From Aplidium turbinatum (taxonomy: Eukaryota > Chordata > Ascidiacea > Aplousobranchia > Polyclinidae): a DNA stretch of 64,000 nucleotides. How positions within the stretch are numbered: position 1 is the stretch's first letter; each line of letters begins with the position of its first letter. The position numbers and the translations under genes were made by a program. Shown in pieces: positions 56,527-64,000 of this stretch. The notes under the pieces were generated by a model that worked only from the letters and a program-made list of their open reading frames with translations, was not told the origin of the DNA and did no database searches. Location: assembly GCA_918807975.1 (NCBI GenBank), contig OU964924.1, positions 6,770,501 to 6,834,500 of the forward strand, written 5' to 3'.

Positions 56527-57153
56527 TAAAAAAATAAAAGACGTCGCTTGTTAGCTGGTAGGCCAAGAAGCACTAGAAGCACATAAAAAAAATAAAAGAC
56601 GTTTTTGTCAGTTGGTAGGCCAAGAAAAATTAAAGAAAAAAATAAAAGACAAAGTTGTTGGTTGGTAGGCTACAGAAGCAAAGAAATAATAAAAGAAGAT
56701 TTTGTTGGTTGGTAGTCTACAGAAGCAAAAGAAAATTAAAGGCATTTCTTCTCAGTTTGGTACTGAAGAACTTCAAGTTAAAAATTAAAGAAAAAAATAA
56801 AAGACAAAGTTGTTGGTTGGTAGGTAGGCTACAGAAGCAAAGAAATAATAAAAGAAGATCTTGTTGGTAGTCTACAGAAGCAAAAGAAAATTAAAGACAT
56901 TTCTTCTCAGTTTGGTACTGACGAAAAATAACTTTGACATTCATTGGCAAGAAAGAAGATTAAAGACAATCGATCTGTGCTTGAAGATTCAAGTCGAAGA
57001 ATCCAAGCAAGTTTTGTGGACTTTTGGACTTCATATACCCTTACATCTACGGTATCGTGCATTTAAATTCTTTTTGTATTTTACGGTCTTTGCAGTTAAG
57101 TTTTTTATAACTACTGTAATAATTTTGTGTGTTTGTGTAACTTAATTTTTTAA
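56527..57153 (+). other. Leader of the BEL/Pao element with internal repeats
   Basis: A-rich, with a phrase of about 170 bp (TTGTTGGTTGGTAGGCTACA, then AGAAGCAAAGAAATAATAAA and CATTTCTTCTCAGTTTGGTA) occurring twice. Precedes the gag part. Confidence 0.7.
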
Positions 57154-59724
57154 TTGTTAAATTTAGCCCCAACATTTAATATGTCTACACTCGGTGGCGA
57201 CAAGGACTCGACCGCCGTCGACTCGACTGAGTTTAAGCCTGATGATGTTCTTTGCGGTGAGGCAGGCCATTCTGGGGAGGGACCCAGTAACGATGAGGCT
57301 AAGTCAGTTCGAGAGGCCCGGCATCTTAGAAGGGATATTTTGACTCAAATTGGGGAACTTTTTGTAGCCCTAGGTTCTTTGAGTGATAAGCAGGAACTGT
57401 TAATTTTTAGATCTAAGTTCTCTACTTTGGAAGAGGATTTACGGCATTTCCATGCTCTTTTGACTGAAATTTTTAACTCTGCAATCTTGGCAGAACTTCG
57501 TGATAGGGTAGACCCCGAATTTAACTCGTTAAAAAATAACTTCGAACAAAAATTAAATGAGTTCTCAGATATGTTGGATGCTGACATACATCCTGAGGAT
57601 AGCGCCTCAAATGTAAGCACTAGGATGTCTGAGAGCTCGTCACGGATAGTTGCACAAATTAACCTGCAGCTAAGACGAGAGGAACTCCAGATACAAGCTG
57701 ACGCCGAAGCGAGAGCTGCTGAGGCCGCCACGAGAGCTGAGACCATACGAGTTGAGGCCGAAGCGAGAGCTGAAGCTAGAGCTGCTGAGGCCGCCGCGAG
57801 AACTGAGGCCATACGAGCTGAGGCTGCCGCAAAAGCCGAAGCGAGAGCTGCTGAGTTCGCACTCAAAGACGCACAGTTGAGGGCTGAACAACGTAAAGAG
57901 GTAGCTTTGGCTAAATATCGATCAGATGTGGGCTCCCGGCGTAGTTCTAAGAAGGGTTCTTCTAGCCATTCCAGAAGTGAACATAAATCGCAGTTTAATT
58001 TACATAACCTTTTCCAGACGCCTGTTCAATCTGTAAGTGGACCAGTACAATCCACATCTTTTCAAGCTGTTTCAGGAGGTCTCGGGGCCGCGGCTAAGGG
58101 TCTTCCGAAGGCTGTAGAGCCAAGGTCTGCGAATTACAACCGAACTCCTCCCCCAGAGCGTACAGGTCACGGGGCCGCCATTAGCAGTAATGCTTTGCCC
58201 CCTTCACAGTTTTCTGCGCCGCTAGTTTTTGATCGCCCAGCTACACGTAATTTGGGTGGTTGTGAGAGGCGTGTCGCGTCTACTGATTTTAACGTGTGTG
58301 AGGATCGTGATCGGGCTGTGCATGTGACTGAGCCCACTCACCCCCTTAAGGGATATAGCTTGTCTTCTCCCGCGAAATCGAGTTCTCAGCAGCAGGATTG
58401 CTTTTTTGAATACCAAAATAGTAGGACGTTTTTCGATAAGGCGGCCTTGATTGGTTACGATGGTAATAATATGCCATTTATCTTCTTTAAAAATCGTGTT
58501 ACGGCCTTAATGGCAGCTTCACCGTTTAAAGGAACTCGTTTGACTTTGTTACTAGCAGCTTGTGTTAGAACAGCTGCGCAAACGATTGCTAATTTGGTTT
58601 CTGACACTCCTGGCTTGTCAGAAGAAGACAGGATAGAAATGTCGTTAGCTCGCTTGTCCCAGCGTTTTGGGGTTCGTGGAGGTCTTTTCGCCGAACCGGA
58701 AATTAGAAAGTATCGCTATGGTAGCAAATTGACTTCGATCTCTTCCAGTGATTTGAAAGAGTTTAAAGATGAATTGTCGCAGTGTCTGCTTTACGCGCAA
58801 GCTTATGGTCAGCGTGACAAATTGGAAGAACGTTTTGTTTTGGATTTGGCTAAGCGACTCCCGTTTGACGCTAAGCAGCGTTATCTTGACTTTTTGGGTG
58901 ATCAGTATGGTGGTACTGATGAGCCTACTTTTCAGAGTTTGTTTGAATTTGTAGTACTGGAGGAAACGCGCAAGTCGACTGATTTTAGCATTATGCTAAT
59001 GGGCGATTCTGGTGAGTCGCAGCATTTTAAAAAGTCTGGCAAAGGAAAATTGCTTTCATGTCCGGTTAGGCAGACGTTGGTAAAACCCCATGATAATGTG
59101 ATTTCAGGGAGTTCGCAGTACTCGACTGCTGTTGGCGCACCGCGCGGTGGTGAAGCCAGACGTAAAAACCTATCGGCATGCATTTGTTGTTCGTCACGTG
59201 GTCAAGTTGAATATCATTTTTTGTCTAATTGTAAAGAATTTTTGCGCTTGACACCTAAAGGTCGGAGAGATGTCATTGTGAAAGCTGGCAAATGCTTGAA
59301 TTGTTTGCGCCAGCATATGGTTAGGGATTGCGTTCATGCAAACAACTGTCGTAAGTGTGTCCCTAACAACGATAGGAAACACTATTTTCTTCTGCATGAT
59401 TTTTATGTGACGTCACGTGATTCTCTGGATTCGATTGGCAAAGATGATGTTGGTGCCAGAGTTCCTGTGCGTAATGTTAAGATTGGAAATGTTAAAGCAG
59501 CCTTTAACCGCGTTACTGCTGCTCGTGTTTTGAATCCAATAACTGGCAAATCGAAGTTGGTGTATTGTCAGCATGATCCTGGTTCGCAGTTGACGTTTGT
59601 TTCGAGTGATTTGGTGTGCGAACTTGGCGTTAAACCGTATGATAAAGCGTCGTTTAAAATGGATACTCTGGCTGGTCAGAAACCTATTTGTGCTGACCTT
59701 GTCAAACTCAACATCCAATCGTAA
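57154..59724 (+). mobile_element. gag and protease-like part of the BEL/Pao element
   Basis: Order of parts: N-terminal region, an Ala/Glu/Arg-rich coiled-coil repeat (residues about 185-250), the gag domain of the DUF1759 type (about 430-610), Cys/His zinc-knuckle text (CICCSSRGQVEYHFLSNCKE, then CLNCLRQH), and a retropepsin-like region near the end (HDPGSQLTFVSSDLV). It belongs to the fossil element 55984-62021. Confidence 0.85.
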
Positions 59725-59757
59725 GAGACAGATGAACTGTTTTGTGATATAACTTCG

Positions 59758-61170
59758 GTGGTTAACCCAGCTTGGGCTGACGATGTTAAAACTTTACCAC
59801 ATAAACAAGATTTAAGTGGTTTCCGTCATTTTCATGACGTGAATATGTTTCATTTGAATGATTGTAGTACTGTAGATGTACTGATTGGCAACGACAACGC
59901 TTATTTGATGTGTGCAAAAGAAGAGCGTGTTGGTGAAAATCGTAGTGAACCGCATGCTTTACTCACTCCTCTCGGCTGGTTGGCTTGTGGTGGTAAGTCA
60001 CCCTTAGATGAAAGCGTTGCTAATGTGTGCAGAGTGCAGACGTCTTCAGAGTCGGATGTCATCTCTGGCTTTCAGTGTAAAATTGAGTCTCGTGATATGG
60101 AAATAGCAGACCTGAACAAAGTCATTCAGGATTTGACCTTGCAAAATGAAACCTGTGAATTGTCTCGCAATGACATTTTGGCTAGAGAACTTGTTGAACC
60201 GAATATTGAGTTGAAAGATGGTGGATTTGAGATACCTGTACCGTTGAAGGAAGATATTGATTTACCTAACAATTTTGTGTTGGCGTCAGATAGAGCAGCT
60301 GCTTTAAGGAAGAAGGCTTTAAAACAACCTGAACTTCGTGATTTCCTTACCGACACCATGAAAGATCTTAAATCTAATGGCTATATTGAGCGTGCTGGTG
60401 AAGCAGAAAATGTAAAAGGCTTTCAGTGGTATTTACCTTACTTTGTTACGTCACAATTAAAAAAGCGCATTGTTTACGATGGCAAGTCTGAATTCCGAGG
60501 AACTTGTGTAAATGATGTAATGTCTTCTTGTCCTGACTTGTTAAACCCTCTGGCAGATCTCTTGGCTAGATTTCGGCTGAGTAGATTTGGTTTCGTGGCC
60601 AATATGACCAAGTACTTTTTTCACATTTTGGACTCTTCAGTACGTAAGCCCAATTTTATTGAACTGCTTACGTACACAGGCAGTGCCATTCGGATCGTAA
60701 ACGAACGCCCTTTGGTACCTTTGAGTGACGACCTTAGGGATTTTACTGTCATCACCCCTGCCTCACTTTTGACCCCATTTTTAGACCCATACTGTGCTGT
60801 CGGGAAACCACATGATCGTGACCAACTAAGAAGGGATTATCGGTTCAATTTGTCACTTTCTCAGCAGTTTTGGAGTAAATGGATCGATTTTTACTTGCCA
60901 GGTCTTCAGGGCCGGAAAAAATGGTTAAAAATGGCCGAGAATTTGGAGCCTGGTCAACTTGTAGTGGTAGGTTCTCTCCAAGACATTGGTAAACGTGGGA
61001 AGTATCAACTTGGAAGGGTGCATGAGGTGGTCCCACAAATTAGGAAAGGGAAGCCTGTGGTTCGTAGAGCTAAAGTTGCCATCTGCAACTATGATGAGAG
61101 TACGGGGAAAGTGAAAGTAGACTACGTGTTGAGGGATATTTCGTGCCTCGCCCCCGTAAAGAACACCTAA
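59758..61170 (+). mobile_element. pol remnant of the BEL/Pao element
   Basis: Begins with text found between protease and reverse transcriptase in BEL/Pao elements and ends with a DUF5641-type region (FWSKWIDFYLPGLQGRKKW, then GKYQLGRVHEVVPQIRKGKP). Partial; part of the fossil element. Confidence 0.8.
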
Positions 61171-61478
61171 GTGTTAGGGTTTGAGCCTGGTTTTGTCTGC
61201 GGTGGCCGACCCTTGTCTGAGCCCGGAACAGTCGGTTATTATCGCAACCATTGTATATAGCGTCATTTTAGCATGTACCTATGTTACCAATTTCATGTAT
61301 CGTCGTGTATTATTCCGTATTGTTGTTCATTCTTTGCATGCCCTTTGTATTTACGTATTAACTTAAACGTGAGTGATTCAAACAATTTGTGTATCGTATG
61401 TTTTTATTCATTGGCTCACAATTGTCGTCAATTCTTTTTAGTTATGCCATGTCAGACTGTCATAACTAGGGGCCGCTA

Positions 61479-62021
61479 TGTTCCCGACGATTTTCACCAA
61501 ATCAAACGTCAAATAAAAACCGTTATGGTCTACTTAACCTAGCTGGCATCTTACGTCATGGAAATTGCTAGAAAATGTCCAAATATTGCACCATCGGTCG
61601 TAAGACCTGATGAAATATTGCATTAGCCGCTTGAACACCTGTTTGAATGACTTCATAATTGTCTTTCATTATTGCGTCACAGTTACTGTCTACGTGCATT
61701 TGAGATATCGCAAATTATTCTAGTCATTCGTAAAATTGTTTGTTGGAAGTCAGTCGCAAGTTTAACTGTTTGCTTGGTGCTTGCTAGCTGGACAAAATTT
61801 CCGTCTTTTATCCAAGTAATCTGTTCTGTAGTGACAGTTTTAGAGGCGTACGGTGTTGCGTTTCATTTTCGATAGCCGCGGGCTAATTTTACAGGAATAC
61901 ACTTTTGAATAGACGTTTCAAAAGAGTGTTTATTTTTCGGTCATTACATGCAGACAAACGGATTTGGGAATCTTATGTTACAATTTTCCCACGAAGAGAT
62001 TATGGTTTACCGCTGTGACCA
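61479..62021 (+). repeat. 3' LTR of the BEL/Pao element
   Basis: Starts TGTTCCCGAC and ends GCTGTGACCA. Followed by the target duplication GCTAC. Confidence 0.93.
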
Positions 62022-62026
62022 GCTAC

Positions 62027-62405
62027 ATAATGGTCCAATCACACTTTTTAAAGACAATACTTTCTAGTTGAAACGCAAAAACTACAAATAAAAGGGAAGA
62101 TTACCTTTGACATCCATCGAATCGGCCCATAATAAGCTATGCTTGAATAGGAGAATTTGCAAAGAATAAGTTACAACTTGACTCTGCAATAAGAAAAAAT
62201 CACTCAAGTTTTCAAAACATTAACAATAGCTCCATAAGCCAACGCAGTGAAAATAACGTTGACTTTTTATTCAATTTGAGCAATTGAATTTAATTAATTT
62301 TTCAATTAAGTTGAATTTCTATTCAAGATAAAAAGAAAAAGAAATGCTCAACCTAGCATTGTTATTATGAAATATTAGACCTAGACCTACTGTCCCTTTT
62401 GAAAA
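62027..62405. other. Spacer between LTR element and receptor gene, no gene seen
   Basis: AT-rich. An imperfect palindrome around AATTTAATTAATTTTTCAAT (62286-62306) lies here. It would contain the receptor gene's 3' UTR on the minus strand. Confidence 0.4.
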
Positions 62406-63386
62406 TCAGAAAACAGTTGTTATTGTATAATGCGTTGAACTCGTGGGGCGGACTTGATATTTCTGGAATGTTTCAGAGATTCTTTTTGCACTTGTCGACC
62501 ACGGAAAGAATCTCAGCCTGTGATCAGCAAACGAGAAAACAACAGCTATCATACTGATGCCTGTGGTAAAACAGGTTACGAGTTCAATAAATAAAATAGA
62601 ACCTCTAGGTGGATGAACATATTTTATAATAAAAAACAATATGTCTGAAAGAATGCATACTAAAGTGCTGATGACAAGTCGAATAATAAGTTTCTTTAGC
62701 TGTATTTGCTTGAATTTCTTTTTTCGAAAATGCTGCGCTAATGGGTAAAACACTAACCCAAAAAGAAGGAACTGCACTAAAGTGGAGCCAACGAAAAGGA
62801 CGTAAGAAGTCGCAGTAAAAACTTTAGAAAATAATTTTGCATTGGTGGCATAACATCCCAAGGGTGAGGAGGAGTATCTTCCGTATGTCCACTGCAGTGA
62901 CATCAATACAATTTGAAAACTGACAATTCCAATAATGGAAATCCAGCTGATGATTTTAGCTCTACATGACGAGGGCTTGTTGTAGAGAAATAAGTGCCTG
63001 ATCCACAAAACCGCATAAGGAAGGATTTTGTTCATTCCATGGAAGAAGAATGACAAAAACAAAGTTCCATTGCAAAGCACAGTTGAAATATGTCCCGTTC
63101 TTAGCTGAATTTCTAACATCAAAGTTCGTAACAACAAAGAAAACATCATAAGCGTACAAATGATGTTTGTTCTGTTCAAAGCCAATGTATTATGCTTCAA
63201 CCGGTACCACAAAGCAACCACAACCAAATACATATTTACAGGAAGAAGAACTGCCGCCATAATATCTTCCACTGGTCGATTTCCTTGAAAATAGATGGAT
63301 TGATTTTTACGTTGAAGCATCATCATTGTAAAATTATATGGAATAATTTTATTCGTATGCATTTGGGAAGTCTGTGTTTGGTCCAT
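62406..63386 (-). CDS. Orphan seven-transmembrane receptor, single exon, 326 aa
   Basis: A plasma-membrane protein with seven hydrophobic segments, in order: IMAAVLLPVNMYLVVVALW; IICTLMMFSLLLRTLML; a third from LCNGTLFLSFFFHGMNK to AVLWIRHLFLY; IISWISIIGIVSFQIVLMSL; TATSYVLFVGSTLVQFLLFG; LVISTLVCILSDILFFIIKY; and LVTCFTTGISMIAVVFSFA. The start is the ATG at 63384-63386. The N-terminus is about 45 residues and extracellular-like, with NFT and NQS glycosylation sites. A Cys at the top of helix 3 and another in loop 2 (LGCYAT) could form the usual disulfide. Helix 3 ends WIRH, not DRY, and helix 7 lacks NPxxY, so it is divergent rhodopsin-type or a lineage-specific chemosensory type. Ligand unknown. 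No break is seen. Confidence 0.8.
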   Translation of the reverse strand: MDQTQTSQMHTNKIIPYNFTMMMLQRKNQSIYFQGNRPVEDIMAAVLLPVNMYLVVVALWYRLKHNTLALNRTNIICTLMMFSLLLRTLMLEIQLRTGHISTVLCNGTLFLSFFFHGMNKILPYAVLWIRHLFLYNKPSSCRAKIISWISIIGIVSFQIVLMSLQWTYGRYSSSPLGCYATNAKLFSKVFTATSYVLFVGSTLVQFLLFGLVFYPLAQHFRKKKFKQIQLKKLIIRLVISTLVCILSDILFFIIKYVHPPRGSILFIELVTCFTTGISMIAVVFSFADHRLRFFPWSTSAKRISETFQKYQVRPTSSTHYTITTVF

Positions 63387-63581
63387 GCTTGTCACAAACG
63401 GTTATGTAGCTAACAAATTTTAAGAACTAGTAGGTCTATAGACCACAAGCTGAATAGCTTCCTAAAAACAAATTCGACGTATAATTGGCCTGTTATTTAA
63501 ACCTATGTAGGCTATTATCGTATCGAACAAGATAATATGACCTGCATTACGATAAAAAACAATATATAACCAATAGCTACC
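63387..63581. other. Upstream region of the receptor gene
   Basis: AT-rich sequence with no recognised promoter element. No upstream exon could be supported. Confidence 0.35.
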
Positions 63582-63672
63582 CACCCAGACAGCAAATCAA
63601 TTGTTTTTTATGCTGATTCAATGTCTGCATACTTTGAATTAATGTAAAAACGGTTGATTTGCTGTCAGGGTG
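63582..63672. mobile_element. Short palindromic MITE (ACAGCAAATCAA type)
   Basis: CACCCAGACAGCAAATCAA ... TTGATTTGCTGTCAGGGTG. Same terminal design and similar core as 42367-42434. No clear target duplication. Confidence 0.65.
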
Positions 63673-64000
63673 TTCTACAGTTTGTTTGCTAAAAAGCATT
63701 GTATAATTGAATTGCTGTCGGCCTACTAGCCTATATACATAATTAAATTTCCAATCTTCAAAGTTAAACATTTAATTATCTTACGTGTTTATCTCACCTA
63801 CAAAATTCAGAAAACCATATACTGGCACAGTGGCACTTTATAGTTTGAAGTATTCAAAAGATTGCGTTGTAAAGTAATACATTTTAGCTGGAATCGGTCT
63901 AAAATTCAATACGGTACTTCCTAAAAGCACTGCATAATGGAACAGGCTTTCGGAAGGCAATATTAGAAATTGTAGCTTAGCCTACATAACACACGCAATC
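63673..64000. other. Intergenic DNA to window end, no gene seen
   Basis: Nothing coding supported; GCCTA/TAGGC words recur. Confidence 0.4.

Larger units (their letters stand above)
55984..62021 (+). mobile_element. BEL/Pao LTR retrotransposon, broken, young
   Basis: Two 543-bp LTRs (TG...CA) in direct orientation flank a gag-pol-type interior, with an exact 5-bp target duplication GCTAC (55979-55983, 62022-62026). The LTRs differ at only about four sites by eye (under 1 percent), so the insertion is recent. Parts recognised: LTRs, a repetitive leader, gag with zinc knuckles, a retropepsin-like region, and pol pieces ending in the DUF5641 domain typical of BEL/Pao. The element is broken, with a few breaks, and treated here as a fossil. 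Confidence 0.93.

Noticed and set aside
57345-57891. Antisense Ser/Ala-rich frames opposite gag
   Set aside because: Shadows of the Ala/Glu/Arg-rich coiled-coil coding repeat on the plus strand.

Overview
The window looks like intergenic and genic DNA from a tunicate, most likely a Ciona-type ascidian. It holds two exact antisense copies of the 16-nt spliced leader I recall for Ciona (ATTCTATTTGAATAAG). The two conserved host genes both start right after good 3' splice sites with almost no 5' UTR, as expected for leader trans-splicing. The host proteins are animal-type, and the noncoding DNA is AT-rich and crowded with GCCTA/TAGGC words. The species assignment is inference.

Three host genes are supported. 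NDUFA8, a mitochondrial complex I accessory subunit with four CX9C motifs, has five exons over 11268-17362 (+). PIN1, a WW plus parvulin prolyl isomerase, has five exons over 45961-50102 (+). A single-exon orphan seven-transmembrane receptor lies at 62406-63386 (-). The rest is mostly mobile DNA.

Layout: 1-2450 holds a MITE, a tRNA-derived SINE, a LINE stub and a retroposed spliced-leader transcript. 2451-9738 is a four-unit tandem array (about 997 bp per unit) built partly from SINE pieces; its last unit is split by a whole-looking piggyBac element with an open 580-aa transposase. 10119-17451 holds a pogo-like MITE, a SINE and NDUFA8, with a broken Tc1 element in intron 3. 17763-19786 is an unusual transposon with about 400-bp inverted ends. 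20733-31010 is one old SINE split by a deep nest of hAT elements. 31943-40765 is an 8.8-kb foldback-like element whose inverted ends are arrays of a 372-bp repeat carrying a recurrent 68-codon frame. 41385-45606 holds a SINE, a hAT MITE, two nested Charlie-like hATs and a retroposed U6 snRNA copy. 45961-50102 is PIN1 with a hAT MITE and a SINE in its introns. 50103-55936 holds SINEs and two hAT elements. 55984-62021 is a young, broken BEL/Pao LTR element. The receptor gene and a small MITE follow.

The dominant theme is hAT activity. More than a dozen insertions have readable 8-bp target duplications, so much of the insertion order can be reconstructed by eye. LINE machinery has also been active: it left LINE stubs, several tRNA-SINE families, a U6 copy with an A-tail and a 12-bp duplication, and a spliced-leader copy with a 14-bp duplication. 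All calls come from reading the sequence; no database search was run.
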